Assembly (NCBI RefSeq): GCF_028294535.1
Contig: NZ_JAQBIE010000020.1
Coordinates: 1 to 64,000 of the forward strand
Direction of reading: 5' to 3'
DNA length: 64,000 nucleotides
From: Paracoccus onchidii
Lineage (GTDB): Bacteria; Pseudomonadota; Alphaproteobacteria; Rhodobacterales; Rhodobacteraceae
Made by a program: the position numbers and the translations under genes. Under the pieces are notes generated by a model that had not been told where the DNA came from, did not search any database, and saw only the letters and a program-made list of their open reading frames with translations. Of the stretch, positions 16,966 to 26,966 are shown piece after piece (position 1 is the first letter of the stretch; each line of letters opens with the position of its first letter).

Positions 16966-18033
16966 ATGCTCGAAGCCAGCCCGCGCCCCGACGCAGCGAC
17001 ATCCCGTAAGGTCTGGACGGCACAGGAGGCGCGCGAGCTTTTCGATTTGCCCTTCATGGAGTTGCTGTTTCAGGCGCAGACCGTGCATCGCCGCAGCTTT
17101 GATCCCAACCGGGTACAGATGAGCCGGCTGCTATCGATCAAGACAGGCGGGTGCCCGGAAGACTGTTCCTATTGCAGCCAGTCATCACGCTATGATTCGG
17201 GGCTGTCGGCGTCAAAGCTGATCGAGGTTCAGCGCGTGATTTCCGAAGCGCGCCGTGCCCGGGATGCGGGCGCAACAAGATACTGCATGGGGGCGGCCTG
17301 GCGCAGCCCCAAGGAACGCGACATGGCGCAGATCGTCGCCATGATCGAGGGCGTCAAGGCGCTTGGCATGGAAACCTGCATGACATTGGGCATGCTGGAC
17401 GGCGATCAGGCCCGGCGCCTGAAAACCGCGGGCTTGGACTATTACAACCACAATATCGACACATCGGAAGCGCATTATTCGAATGTGATCACGACCCGCA
17501 CCTTCGCTGACCGTCTGGAAACCCTGCAAAATGTCAGGGACAGTGGTATCAAGGTCTGCTCGGGCGGTATTCTCGGGCTGGGGGAAGGGGCGCAGGATCG
17601 CGTCGATATGCTGGTTACGCTGGCCAATCTGCCCGAGCCACCTGAAAGCGTGCCGGTCAATATGCTGATCCCGGTGGCCGGCACCCCCTTGGCCGATGCC
17701 GACCCGGTCGATCCGATCGATTTCGTGCGTGTCATTGCCACGGCGCGGATCATGATGCCGGAAAGTCATGTCCGGTTGTCGGCCGGGCGCACCGAGATGT
17801 CTGACGAGATGCAGGCGCTGTGCTTTTTCGCGGGCGCAAACTCGATCTTCGTTGGCGATACATTGCTGACCAAGGACAACCCGGATGAAGACGATGATAT
17901 GCGTCTGTTCGCCAAACTTGGGCTGCAGCCGATGACGGTTCACGAACATATGCCCGCGACCGATGATGATGTGGGCGAGGCGCGTCGACTGGCGGCACGG
18001 GCTGCAGATCCCGCAATACCTGTCCTGCGCTGA
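16966..18033 (+). CDS. bioB: Biotin synthase
   Basis: Radical-SAM enzyme that inserts sulfur into dethiobiotin in the last step of biotin synthesis. 355 residues. The SAM-cluster motif CPEDCSYC is at 63-70 (Cys63, 67, 70); YNHNIDTSE and the C-terminal RLSAGRTEM segment are also typical. A GAGGAGG ribosome-binding site precedes the ATG. First gene of bioBFDA. No BioR-type operator was seen in the 93 bases upstream. Confidence 0.97.
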   Translation: MLEASPRPDAATSRKVWTAQEARELFDLPFMELLFQAQTVHRRSFDPNRVQMSRLLSIKTGGCPEDCSYCSQSSRYDSGLSASKLIEVQRVISEARRARDAGATRYCMGAAWRSPKERDMAQIVAMIEGVKALGMETCMTLGMLDGDQARRLKTAGLDYYNHNIDTSEAHYSNVITTRTFADRLETLQNVRDSGIKVCSGGILGLGEGAQDRVDMLVTLANLPEPPESVPVNMLIPVAGTPLADADPVDPIDFVRVIATARIMMPESHVRLSAGRTEMSDEMQALCFFAGANSIFVGDTLLTKDNPDEDDDMRLFAKLGLQPMTVHEHMPATDDDVGEARRLAARAADPAIPVLR

Positions 18034-18047
18034 GCCGGGACGAGCCG

Positions 18048-19205
18048 GTGGACATGGCGGGATCTGTCGGTGTGGATCGGCTGGCGTTTTACCGCCAGGA
18101 TATGGATCAGCTTGCCGCGCGCGGGCGTTTGCGCGGATTGGCCGAACGCGCCGGAATTGATTTTTCATCGAATGACTATATCGGGCTGGCGGGATCTGCC
18201 CGGTTGGGCGATGCCGTGCGCAATGCCGTGCGGGAGGGCGTTCCGGTCGGGGCGGCCGGATCGCGCCTGTTGCGTGGCCATACCCGGTGGCAGGCCGAAT
18301 TCGAGGATCATGCCGCCCGGTTCTTCGGGGCCGATGCCGCACTTGGGTTCGGCGGCGGATATGTCGCGAATTTTGCGCTGTTCTCGACATTGCCACAACG
18401 TGGAGATCTGTTGCTGATGGATGAACTGTCCCATGCCAGCACCCATGAGGGTGCGCGATCGGGGCGGGCAGAGGTGCAGAAATTCCGGCATGGTGATGTC
18501 TCTCATGCGGAACAGGTCATCAAGATGTGGCGCCGCGCAGGGCATACAGGCGCCGTCTGGATCGCGGTCGAAAGCCTTTATAGCATGGACGGTGATGTCG
18601 CGCCGCTTGATGATCTGGTCGGACTTGCGGATCAGCACGGGTTTCTCGTCATCGATGAGGCCCATGCAACCGGTGTTTTCGGGCCTGACGGGCGCGGCTT
18701 GTCCCATCGCCTTGAAGGTCGCGAAAATGTGCTGACCCTGCATACCATGGGCAAGGCGTTGGGTGGCTCGGGGGCGTTGATCTGTGGCGCACGGCCACTG
18801 CTGGACTTTATGGTCAATCGTTGTCGGCCCTTTATCTTCGCCACGGCACCGTCGCCCTTGATGGCTGTGGCGGGGCGGACTGCGCTGGACATCCTGCGCG
18901 ACGAACCCTGGCGGCGTGACGAATTGCAGGGTCATGTCGCATTGTTCGGTGCAGAAATGGCCCAACGTCTGCCGCAAATGCAGATCAGTGGCAGCCAGAT
19001 CGCGCCCTTGATTGTCGGACCGGATGCCCCGACCATGGAGCTTGCCGCGCGTATCCGGAAGCGCGGGTTCGACATTCGGGGTGTACGCCCGCCGACTGTT
19101 CCTGACGGGACTGCGCGTCTGCGAGTGTCGCTGACGCTGAACGCGACCAGGCAGGATATTTTGCGCCTGGCGGAAACACTGGAGGAATTGTGGCCAGATT
19201 TGTGA
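18048..19205 (+). CDS. bioF: 8-amino-7-oxononanoate synthase
   Basis: PLP enzyme joining L-alanine and pimeloyl thioester. About 385 residues. The PLP lysine lies in HTMGKALGGSG (Lys236), with DEAHATGVFG upstream of it and FSSNDYIGLA near the start. Start is either GTG 18048, seven bases after GGGA, or ATG 18054; the sequence does not decide. Fourteen bases after bioB, and overlapping bioD by 16 bases. Confidence 0.94.
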   Translation: MDMAGSVGVDRLAFYRQDMDQLAARGRLRGLAERAGIDFSSNDYIGLAGSARLGDAVRNAVREGVPVGAAGSRLLRGHTRWQAEFEDHAARFFGADAALGFGGGYVANFALFSTLPQRGDLLLMDELSHASTHEGARSGRAEVQKFRHGDVSHAEQVIKMWRRAGHTGAVWIAVESLYSMDGDVAPLDDLVGLADQHGFLVIDEAHATGVFGPDGRGLSHRLEGRENVLTLHTMGKALGGSGALICGARPLLDFMVNRCRPFIFATAPSPLMAVAGRTALDILRDEPWRRDELQGHVALFGAEMAQRLPQMQISGSQIAPLIVGPDAPTMELAARIRKRGFDIRGVRPPTVPDGTARLRVSLTLNATRQDILRLAETLEELWPDL

Positions 19206-19882
19206 TCACGGGAACCGGGACCGATATCGGCAAGACGGTGTTTGCCGCAGGGCTGTGCGGTTTGATCGGTGCCAGATACTGGAAGCCGGTTCAAACGGGG
19301 TTGGCCCAGAATCTTCCCAACCTTGCCGCAGACGGGCGTGGCCATCAGGTTGCACCATCGGCGGCTGGTCAGCCCTATCTGCCCCCCAACGGCACTGATT
19401 CCGCCGAGGTTGCACGGCTTTCCGGCCAAGCGGTCTTTCCCGAATCCTATCTGCTGCGCGAGCCACTCTCTCCCCACCGGGCCGCCGAGCTGGATGGCGT
19501 AACCATCGACCCTGCCGATCTGGTGCCCCCCGATTGGCAGGATCTGGTCATCGAGGGGGCGGGGGGCGTTCTCGTCCCGATCACAAGGGATCTGCTGTAT
19601 GCGGATCTGTTCGCGACATGGCAGATTCCGGTCGTCCTGGTTTGTTCGACCGGGCTTGGCACGATCAGCCACAGCCTGACCGCGGTCGAAAGCCTGCGCG
19701 CACGCAATGTTGCGTTGCATGGCCTGGCATTTGTCGGTGATGACAATGCTGACAACATCGCGACCATTGCCGAATTGGCAAAGGTCAGGGTGCTGGGGCG
19801 CCTGCCGCAGCTGCCACAACTGGACCGCCACAGTCTTGCGGCGGCGATGCATGAACAATTCGATCCGGAGGATTTCCGTTGA
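19190..19882 (+). CDS. bioD: Dethiobiotin synthetase
   Basis: ATP-dependent carboxylase that closes the ureido ring of dethiobiotin. 230 residues, with the P-loop GTGTDIGKT at about 8-16, YWKPVQTG and the VEGAGGV-type segment (IEGAGGVLVPI). It starts at a GTG preceded by GGAGG (19181-19185), inside the 3' end of bioF. Overlaps bioA by TTGA. Confidence 0.94.
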   Translation: MARFVITGTGTDIGKTVFAAGLCGLIGARYWKPVQTGLAQNLPNLAADGRGHQVAPSAAGQPYLPPNGTDSAEVARLSGQAVFPESYLLREPLSPHRAAELDGVTIDPADLVPPDWQDLVIEGAGGVLVPITRDLLYADLFATWQIPVVLVCSTGLGTISHSLTAVESLRARNVALHGLAFVGDDNADNIATIAELAKVRVLGRLPQLPQLDRHSLAAAMHEQFDPEDFR

Positions 19883-21117
19883 GCGCGGTCTGGCACCCCT
19901 TTACCCAACATGCGACCGAACCCGTCCCCCCGCGCATTGCGCGCAGCGAGGGCGCCTATCTGTTCACGGATCGGGGCCAGCCTTTGCTGGATGGTATTTC
20001 GAGCTGGTGGGTGGTCACGCATGGGCATCGGCAACCGGAAATTGTCGAGGCGATTCAAAGCACGGCGTCGCGTCTGGATCAGGTTATCTTCGCCGGGCTA
20101 AGTCATGAGCCGGGCGAACAGCTGGCCGAGGCGTTGATCAAGATGGCTCCTGCCGGTCTGACCAAGGTCTTTTACAGTGACAGCGGTTCGACCGCGGTCG
20201 AGGTGGCCTTGAAAATGGCCTTGGGCTATTGGCGGCATGAAGGCGACGGTCGCCATCGGATTGCGGTCTTCGAAGGCAGCTATCATGGCGATACCATCGG
20301 CACGATGAGCGTGGGTGAACGCGGCGTCTTCAATGCCGCCTATGATCCGCTGATGTTTGCTGTCGACAAGCTGCCATTTCCCTCCGCAGACGGTCAGGAC
20401 ACGCTGACTGCGTTCGAGGCGCTGGCCCGGACCGGACAAATGGCGGCGATTATTGTCGAGCCGCTCGTCCTGGGGGCCGGTGGAATGCAGATGTATTCCC
20501 CCGAGGTCCTGGCTGGCCTGCGCAAGATCTGCGACCGCCATGACGTCTTGCTGATCGCCGATGAGGTCATGACGGGCTGGGGGCGGACAGGGCGGCTATG
20601 GGCCTGTGATCACGCCGCCATTTCACCCGATATCCTGTGCACGTCCAAGGGGTTGACGGGGGGCGTCATTCCCTTGGCCGCGACCTTGGCCAGTGAGCGG
20701 GTTTTTCAGGCGCATTACTCGACCGATCGTCGCCGGACATTTTATCATTCGTCCAGCTACACGGCCAATCCGATTGCCTGCGCGGCTGCCTTGGCCCAGG
20801 TGCGTCTGTGGCAGCAGCGACCGATGGGCGATATTCTGGGGAATCTTGGCGCAATGCAGGCCGAGCGGCTTGCCGCGCTTGGTCAGGATGGCCGTTTCGA
20901 AAACGCGCGGCAATGCGGCACCATTGCCGCGCTGGACCTGAAAGTGACGGATGGCGGCTATCTTGCAGAAACCGGTCCAAGAATGCGTGCGCATTTTCTG
21001 GAACAGGGTGTTCTGCTGCGACCACTTGGCAACACGGTCTATGTGTTGCCGCCTTATTGCGTGACCGCAGATGATCTTGATCTGGCCTGGGGGGCCATTG
21101 CCTCATTCGAGGGGTAG
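19879..21117 (+). CDS. bioA: Adenosylmethionine-8-amino-7-oxononanoate aminotransferase
   Basis: PLP aminotransferase that uses S-adenosylmethionine to convert KAPA to DAPA. 412 residues: WHPFTQH at the start, SSWWVVTHGH, DEVMTGWGRTG and PLP Lys257 in TSKGLTGG. Starts at TTG overlapping the bioD stop, with GGAGGA just upstream. The order bioBFDA follows the alphaproteobacterial pattern, but no bioZ, bioC or bioH gene for pimeloyl supply follows. Its 3' end overlaps the opposite-strand gene by 64 bases. Confidence 0.95.
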   Translation: MSAVWHPFTQHATEPVPPRIARSEGAYLFTDRGQPLLDGISSWWVVTHGHRQPEIVEAIQSTASRLDQVIFAGLSHEPGEQLAEALIKMAPAGLTKVFYSDSGSTAVEVALKMALGYWRHEGDGRHRIAVFEGSYHGDTIGTMSVGERGVFNAAYDPLMFAVDKLPFPSADGQDTLTAFEALARTGQMAAIIVEPLVLGAGGMQMYSPEVLAGLRKICDRHDVLLIADEVMTGWGRTGRLWACDHAAISPDILCTSKGLTGGVIPLAATLASERVFQAHYSTDRRRTFYHSSSYTANPIACAAALAQVRLWQQRPMGDILGNLGAMQAERLAALGQDGRFENARQCGTIAALDLKVTDGGYLAETGPRMRAHFLEQGVLLRPLGNTVYVLPPYCVTADDLDLAWGAIASFEG

Positions 21118-22142
21118 GGCACGACATCGACCCAGACCAGCCGGTGATTGGACGCAATCTCGACCGCCCCGGCCAATGGATGATCGGGTGATGGCCACAA
21201 AACGCCACTGTCGATTATCTTCAGTTCATGGCCGGGCAGGACGTAATCCACGCGCATATTTCCCGGCCCGGCCGCGTCGAAGACCGCAGTATCCAGTGCC
21301 GGATCGCCCCGATGCCCGGCATTGACGCCGTTCTGGGGGGGCTGCCAGTCCCCGCGCGGTTCGGGATCCTGAACCAACGCATTCAGCCTTGTCAGAACCT
21401 CGGGGCGGCCGTCGCCATCGGCCGGATCAAGATTCATCTTGCCGATCAGCGCGAATGGCGCATCCGGCACATGATGCAGCCAGAAAGCGGTCTCATCGTG
21501 GTTGCGCCGCCCGTTCCGGTCCTCGGGGCCGTCAAATACGGGCGGGGTTGCCGACCATGCCAGAAGATGCATCGGTCCCCGCGTCGTGGTCAGGGTTACA
21601 TCCCAATGGTTCGTCGAGGGCAGCCGTTGAATACTCGCGACCTCTGGCAAGGTGGGGGGCATGATATGATCGGGAAGGTCCCGCCAAAGCGCGTCCGAAT
21701 AGTCCGACACCGCAGAGATCGGCAGACGAGACAGGATTGCCATGCCGTTCTGGCCGGTAAACTGTCCCCAGCCCTGTGCGTCATCTGCCTCGGCCAATCG
21801 GCCATCGCCATCCAGGTCAAGACCGGTGGGAAGGCCGCGATTGGGGCGGCTGGCATGCCAGAACGGCAGGTCATGCCCCTGTTGCGCAACCAGCGCCCTG
21901 AATTCCGACAGGGCAATGGATCGGAGATCCCAGTCAAAGCCCGTCAACAGGATCACATCGGGCCGGGCGGCTGCAATCACCTGTGCGGCGGCGATCACCT
22001 GCGGATCATCCTTGCGAATGTCGCGCAGCAACAGCCCGGGCCCCTTGCGGGTCAGCCCCGGATCATATGTCGCAATGCGCACTGGCTGGGCACCTGCCGT
22101 CCCAGCCAGGCACATAAGAAAGGCGGCTGCCTTCAGACCCAA
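21054..22142 (-). CDS. Secreted endonuclease/exonuclease/phosphatase family protein
   Basis: About 362 residues. An N-terminal signal peptide ([19 protein letters not shown]) is followed by an EEP fold: RIATYDPGL, the [14 protein letters not shown] strand, the [10 protein letters not shown] segment, a long loop, then MRVDYVLPG and [10 protein letters not shown] near the C-terminus, where EEP enzymes carry their D-Y and S-D-H residues. Substrate unknown; a periplasmic phosphodiesterase is likely. The start is uncertain: TTG 22142 (chosen, just inside leuD) or the ATG nine codons on. The last 64 bases overlap bioA tail to tail. Confidence 0.75.
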   Translation of the reverse strand: MGLKAAAFLMCLAGTAGAQPVRIATYDPGLTRKGPGLLLRDIRKDDPQVIAAAQVIAAARPDVILLTGFDWDLRSIALSEFRALVAQQGHDLPFWHASRPNRGLPTGLDLDGDGRLAEADDAQGWGQFTGQNGMAILSRLPISAVSDYSDALWRDLPDHIMPPTLPEVASIQRLPSTNHWDVTLTTTRGPMHLLAWSATPPVFDGPEDRNGRRNHDETAFWLHHVPDAPFALIGKMNLDPADGDGRPEVLTRLNALVQDPEPRGDWQPPQNGVNAGHRGDPALDTAVFDAAGPGNMRVDYVLPGHELKIIDSGVLWPSPDHPLAGAVEIASNHRLVWVDVVPYPSNEAMAPQARSRSSAVTQ

Positions 22143-22738
22143 GGGCGCGCCTGTGCCATCTGGTCTTCGTAGCTGTCGATCGAGGGGGCTTTTTCCATGG
22201 TCAGCCCGATATCGTCCAGACCGTTCAACAGGCAATGTTTGCGGAACGGGTCGATGTCGAAATGGAACTCGACCCCATCCGAGGTGCTGACCGTCTGGTT
22301 TTCCAGGTCGACGGTCATGCGGGCATTGGCACCTTTGCGCGCATCGTCCATCAGCACATCGACGGCTTCCTGGGGCAGGGTGATCGGCAGGATGCCGTTC
22401 TTGAAGCAGTTATTGAAGAAGATATCGGCGAAGCTTGTCGAGATGACGCAGCGAATCCCGAAATCCAGCAACGCCCAGGGCGCGTGTTCACGCGACGATC
22501 CGCAGCCGAAATTGTCGCCCGCAACCAGAACCTCGGCATTGCGATAGGCGGGCTGGTTCAGGACGAAATCGGCGATCTCGTTCCCGTCGCGGTCATAGCG
22601 CATCTCGTCAAACAGGTTTACGCCCAGTCCCGAACGTTTGATCGTTTTCAGGAACTGTTTCGGGATGATCATGTCGGTGTCGATATTGACCAGCGGCATG
22701 GGGGCCGCGATACCGGTCAGCGTGGTGAACTTGTCCAT
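22133..22738 (-). CDS. leuD: 3-isopropylmalate dehydratase small subunit
   Basis: Swivel-domain subunit that with LeuC isomerises 2- to 3-isopropylmalate in leucine synthesis. 201 residues, with [14 protein letters not shown] near 20 and the conserved [14 protein letters not shown] in the middle. The ATG at 22738 follows a GAGGA; a longer upstream frame is a shadow. It is separated from leuC by a membrane protein gene on the opposite strand. Confidence 0.96.
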   Translation of the reverse strand: MDKFTTLTGIAAPMPLVNIDTDMIIPKQFLKTIKRSGLGVNLFDEMRYDRDGNEIADFVLNQPAYRNAEVLVAGDNFGCGSSREHAPWALLDFGIRCVISTSFADIFFNNCFKNGILPITLPQEAVDVLMDDARKGANARMTVDLENQTVSTSDGVEFHFDIDPFRKHCLLNGLDDIGLTMEKAPSIDSYEDQMAQARPWV

Positions 22739-22821
22739 GTGGTCCTCGGGGTTGCTGTATCTTGACGCGGCAATGGGGAATGTCAGGCCCAAAGCGGCCA
22801 AGAAGATGTGATGGTGTGAGT

Positions 22822-23379
22822 ATGTCTGGTTTGATGACTTGCGTGGCAGCCGCGTGGCAGCCGGGGATCGGAGATCCGAACGCAACGGGTTGGCTGACCG
22901 TGCTGGCCTATGTGCTGTGCCTTGTCCTGTCGGTGCGGGTCTGGGTGAAACTCAGCGGTCAGCCGGGCCGGGCCTTTTGGGGGCTGGTGGCGTTGCTGAT
23001 GCTGTTTCTGGCCCTGAACAAGCAGCTGGACCTGCAAAGCGCGCTGACCGCAACGGGGCGCTGTCTGGCGCAGGCGCAGGGGTGGTATGACAATCGCCGT
23101 ATCGTTCAGGCCGCCTTTGTTCTGGGTGTGCTTGCCCTGATGGTGGCGGCCTTGCTGATGGGATTGCGAGCGCTGCGCGGTCAGTTGGCGCGGTATGGTC
23201 TGGCGCTTGCCGGGTTGACGGTTCTGTGTGGCTTTGTCGCGATCAGGGCCATCGGTTTTCACCATATGGATGCGCTGATCGGCCATCGCAGCTTTGGTGT
23301 CAGCACCAATTACCTGCTTGAAAACACAGGATTGGTGCTGATCGGCCTGAACGCATTTCGGGTGTTGCGGCGCGGCTAG
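22822..23379 (+). CDS. Multi-pass membrane protein of unknown function
   Basis: 185 residues with four clear hydrophobic segments (about 22-42, 50-68, 95-118, 124-146) and possibly a fifth at the C-terminus. No family is recognised. The ATG at 22822 starts the protein just before the first segment; the ribosome-binding site is weak. It sits alone on the plus strand between leuD and leuC, so it must have its own promoter. Confidence 0.65.
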   Translation: MSGLMTCVAAAWQPGIGDPNATGWLTVLAYVLCLVLSVRVWVKLSGQPGRAFWGLVALLMLFLALNKQLDLQSALTATGRCLAQAQGWYDNRRIVQAAFVLGVLALMVAALLMGLRALRGQLARYGLALAGLTVLCGFVAIRAIGFHHMDALIGHRSFGVSTNYLLENTGLVLIGLNAFRVLRRG

Positions 23380-23434
23380 GGCCGCACCGCCTGGTCCCGC
23401 AAGCTGATTGTCGAACCGGTCCGGCATTCCGGGC

Positions 23435-24862
23435 CTAGACCGTTTGCGCCATGAGCTGGCGCACATCGGTCAGATGCCCCACGACACCCGCCGCCGCCGC
23501 CATCGCGGGCGACATCAGGTGGGTGCGGCCTTTGTAGCCCTGCCGTCCCTCGAAATTGCGGTTCGAGGTCGCGGCGCAGCGTTCACCCGGTGACAACTGG
23601 TCAGGGTTCATGCCAAGGCACATCGAACATCCGGCCAGACGCCATTCAAAGCCGGCATCCAGAAACACCTGGTCCAGCCCCTCTTCCTCGGCCTGGGCGC
23701 GCACAAGCCCCGAACCCGGCACGACCATGCCGCGGACACCGTTGGCCAGTTTCCGGCCGCGCAGCACATCGGCTGCGGCGCGCAGATCCTCGATCCGGCC
23801 ATTGGTGCAAGATCCGATGAACACCGCGTCGATCGAGATGTCGGTCAGCTCGGTGCCCGGTTTCAGATCCATGTAGTCAAGGCTGCGGCGGGCGGCGTCG
23901 ATCTTGCCGCCTGCGAAATCCTCGGGCGCGGGGACCCGGGCCGAGATCGGCAGCGCGTCCTCGGGGCTGGTGCCCCAGGTGACGGTCGGTTCGATATCTT
24001 CGCCGCGAATGGTCACGACCTTGTCCCAATGCGCCTCGGCATCGCTGAACAGGGTTTTCCACCATGCGACGGCGGCTTCCCACTGGGCGCCTTTCGGGGC
24101 GTGGGCACGGCCTTTGACATAGTTGAAGGTCGTCTCGTCGGGTGCGATCAGACCGGCGCGCGCGCCACCTTCGATGGCCATGTTGCAGATCGTCATGCGG
24201 CCTTCCATCGACAGGTTGCGGATCGCTTCGCCGCAATATTCGATCACGTGGCCGGTGCCGCCCGCCGTGCCGGTTTCCGCGATGATGCGCAGCACCACAT
24301 CCTTGGCAGTCACGCCCGGAGCCAGCCGTCCGGTGATCTCGACCTTCATGTTCCTGGATTTCGACTGGATCAGCGTCTGGGTCGCCAGCACATGTTCGAC
24401 CTCTGATGTGCCGATGCCATGCGCCAGGGCGCCGAACGCGCCATGCGTGGCGGTGTGGCTGTCACCGCAGACAACCGTCATGCCCGGCAGGGTCCAGCCC
24501 TGTTCGGGTCCGACAATATGAACGATGCCCTGACGGATATCGTTCACGGGATAATAGTTCACCCCGAACTCGCGGGCATTGCGGTCCAGCGCATCGACCT
24601 GAATGCGCGATTCCGGGTTGTCGATGCCGTTCTGGCGATCCAGCGTGGTCGGCACGTTGTGATCGGGCACCGCGATGGTGCGTTCGGGGGCGCGAACCTT
24701 GCGCCCGGTCATGCGCAGGCCCTCGAATGCCTGCGGGCTGGTTACTTCGTGCACCAGATGGCGGTCGATATACAGAAGGCAGGTGCCGTCATCGGAACGG
24801 TCCACCACATGGGCGTCCCATATCTTGTCGTAAAGCGTGCGCGGCGTTGCGGGATTCGTCAT
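23435..24862 (-). CDS. leuC: 3-isopropylmalate dehydratase large subunit
   Basis: Iron-sulfur subunit of isopropylmalate isomerase, aconitase family. 475 residues. KIWDAHVV at the start, [20 protein letters not shown] around 150, and the [4Fe-4S] cysteines in IGSCTNGR and [10 protein letters not shown] are all present. Transcribed leftward; the large subunit lies upstream of leuD with a foreign-strand gene between them. Confidence 0.97.
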   Translation of the reverse strand: MTNPATPRTLYDKIWDAHVVDRSDDGTCLLYIDRHLVHEVTSPQAFEGLRMTGRKVRAPERTIAVPDHNVPTTLDRQNGIDNPESRIQVDALDRNAREFGVNYYPVNDIRQGIVHIVGPEQGWTLPGMTVVCGDSHTATHGAFGALAHGIGTSEVEHVLATQTLIQSKSRNMKVEITGRLAPGVTAKDVVLRIIAETGTAGGTGHVIEYCGEAIRNLSMEGRMTICNMAIEGGARAGLIAPDETTFNYVKGRAHAPKGAQWEAAVAWWKTLFSDAEAHWDKVVTIRGEDIEPTVTWGTSPEDALPISARVPAPEDFAGGKIDAARRSLDYMDLKPGTELTDISIDAVFIGSCTNGRIEDLRAAADVLRGRKLANGVRGMVVPGSGLVRAQAEEEGLDQVFLDAGFEWRLAGCSMCLGMNPDQLSPGERCAATSNRNFEGRQGYKGRTHLMSPAMAAAAGVVGHLTDVRQLMAQTV

Positions 24863-25123
24863 GGCTGTGACTTTCGGCTGTGAGGCGAATTCTTGGTTGG
24901 GCAGGCGGTGGCGTGGCGGATCATCCGCCCGCGATCAGCCGTTCGACGTGACGCAAAGCGTCTCGCCGTAAAAGCGCGATGGCAATCGCGCCCGATCATG
25001 GATGTCAAAATAAATAAAGCCCGACATGTGCGCCATTTTAGGCATCCTGCCATGCTTACGCAATATGGGCTTGGGGCTTGTCGGAAAGCTTCGGACGGGG
25101 TTTGCTGGTCGCAGGAGGAATTG

Positions 25124-26479
25124 ATGGAACAGTTGGATCCCGAAGTCGTCTCGGCCGCGCAGGGCCTGATGGAACGTGTCTGGATGTTTCTGGAAACCAT
25201 GCTGGTGCCATCGCGCATGTATCAGTTGCCTGCGATTGCCGGATTGGTCCTGCTGTCATGGTTGTCGGCGCGCCTGTTGTCACCGCTCTTGACCCGCTGG
25301 CTGCGCAGCCGCGACAACTGGCCGAAATGGCGTTTGCGCCTTGGGTTGTTAATAGATCATCGCCTGACATTGATCATCTTTACGGTGCTGAGCTGGGCAA
25401 TCGTGCTGGTTCTGCGCGAGGTGACCTATAGTTTTCGCAGCCAGGTCATTGCCCTGGCCGCGACCATTGCGGCAGCCTGGGTCGGCATTTATTTCGTGGT
25501 TCGGATCATCTCGAACCGGTTTCTGCGCCGGATCGTGTCCTGGGCGGCCTGGGTCTGGGTGACGCTGTTCCTGCTGGGCCTGACCGATCCGTTTGCGGCT
25601 TTTCTGGAAAGTGTGGCGCTGACGCTGGGGGATTTCCGCCTGTCCTTATTGACGGTGCTGAAAGCTTTGGCGATCACCGGATTGATGATTGCCGCCGCCC
25701 GCGCCCTGTCGCGTGTGATCGCAACGCGGCTGGCGCGCAACGAGGATATTTCCCCGACCATGCGCGTCCTGACGGCCAAGCTGTCGCAAGTGGTGCTGTT
25801 CACCGTAGCCATCATTTCCGGGCTGAAAGCGGTGGGATTCGACCTGACGGGACTGGCGGTGTTTTCGGGGGCTGTCGGTGTCGGGCTGGGATTTGGCCTG
25901 CAAAAAGTGGTGTCCAACCTTGTTTCGGGGGTAATCATCCTGCTGGACAAGTCGATCAAGCCCGGTGACGTGATCAGCCTTGGCGATACCTTCGGCTGGA
26001 TCGAGGAACTGGGCGCGCGCTATGTCAGCGTGGTGACGCGGGACGGTAAGGAATACCTGATCCCGAACGAAGACCTGGTGACCGGGCAGGTTGTGAACTG
26101 GTCGCATACGAACAATTTTGTCAGGCTGGACCTGAGCTTTGGCACATCTTATGGCGATGACCCCCATCAGGTGAGCGAAGTCGCCATTAGCGCCGCCATG
26201 GGCGTCAAGCGGGTTCTGGCGCATCGCCGCCCGGTTTGCTGGATCACCGGCTTTGGCGACAGTTCGGTTGACTACGTTCTCAGGTTCTGGATCGGCGATG
26301 CCGAGAGCGGGCTGACGAATGTGCGCGGGCAGGTCTATCTGGCCCTGTGGGATGCGTTCAAGGAACACCGGATCGAGATTCCGTTCCCGCAACGTGAGGT
26401 CAGGGTGTTGAACAAGGAGTTTACAATGCGTAGTGACGCGGTTTCCCATGCCGATCCCGATTTCGAGAGGGATCATTGA
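25124..26479 (+). CDS. Mechanosensitive ion channel of the MscS family
   Basis: Inner-membrane channel that releases solutes on hypo-osmotic shock. 451 residues: four or five hydrophobic segments in the first ~230, then the pore helix and beta domain with GLGFGLQKVVSNLVSGVIIL, the LDKSIKPGD motif and YLIPNEDLVTGQVVNW, and a cytoplasmic vestibule. A perfect AGGAGG lies just before the ATG at 25124. The in-frame sequence further upstream lacks coding character. The leading ~260 bases (24863-25123) hold the divergent leuC/mscS promoters and no gene. Confidence 0.93.
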   Translation: MEQLDPEVVSAAQGLMERVWMFLETMLVPSRMYQLPAIAGLVLLSWLSARLLSPLLTRWLRSRDNWPKWRLRLGLLIDHRLTLIIFTVLSWAIVLVLREVTYSFRSQVIALAATIAAAWVGIYFVVRIISNRFLRRIVSWAAWVWVTLFLLGLTDPFAAFLESVALTLGDFRLSLLTVLKALAITGLMIAAARALSRVIATRLARNEDISPTMRVLTAKLSQVVLFTVAIISGLKAVGFDLTGLAVFSGAVGVGLGFGLQKVVSNLVSGVIILLDKSIKPGDVISLGDTFGWIEELGARYVSVVTRDGKEYLIPNEDLVTGQVVNWSHTNNFVRLDLSFGTSYGDDPHQVSEVAISAAMGVKRVLAHRRPVCWITGFGDSSVDYVLRFWIGDAESGLTNVRGQVYLALWDAFKEHRIEIPFPQREVRVLNKEFTMRSDAVSHADPDFERDH

Positions 26480-26555
26480 GATGGGCCGAAAAAGTGTTAT
26501 CTTTATAAGACCCCTGCGCCGGGGGCGATCGGCGCGCTGACCGGAGGATACAACC

Positions 26556-26963
26556 CTGTCACAAGACGTCTCGTCGGCCGGTGGGCCGGCCGCGACCGCC
26601 GCGGGCGACCAGCAACTTGCCCGTATTCTGTCCTCGCTCGATGATGACAAGGCCGAGGATGTCGTCACCATCGATCTGCGGGGACGTTCGTCCATGGCCG
26701 ATCACATGGTGATTGCTTCTGGGCGCAGCGCCCGGCAGGTCGGCGCAATCGCCGAAAAACTGGCCGAGCGTGTCAAGGAAGCGACAGGTCGCGCGCCGCG
26801 CATCGAAGGCAAGGAAACCGGCGATTGGGTGCTGATCGATACCGATGATGTGATCGTGCATGTCTTTCGCCCCGAGGTTCGCGAATTCTATCAGTTGGAA
26901 AAGATGTGGATGCCCGCTGACACGCTGAGCCGTGTCCGCGATTCCGCGCAGCCGACGCAGTAG
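26556..26963 (+). CDS. rsfS: Ribosome silencing factor RsfS (CTG start)
   Basis: Binds uL14 on the 50S subunit and blocks subunit joining in starvation. The conserved domain (KAEDVVTIDLRGRSSMADHM) begins before the first in-frame ATG (26694). The frame is open back to a TGA at 26538 with no ATG, GTG or TTG in between. CTG at 26556 lies eight bases after a GGAGG (26543-26547), so translation most likely begins there, giving 135 residues. Starting at 26694 would remove the first strand of the fold. RsfS-RlmH adjacency is a common bacterial arrangement. A possible promoter (TTGAGA 26476, TATCTT) precedes it. Confidence 0.85.
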   Translation: MSQDVSSAGGPAATAAGDQQLARILSSLDDDKAEDVVTIDLRGRSSMADHMVIASGRSARQVGAIAEKLAERVKEATGRAPRIEGKETGDWVLIDTDDVIVHVFRPEVREFYQLEKMWMPADTLSRVRDSAQPTQ

Positions 26964-26966
26964 AAA

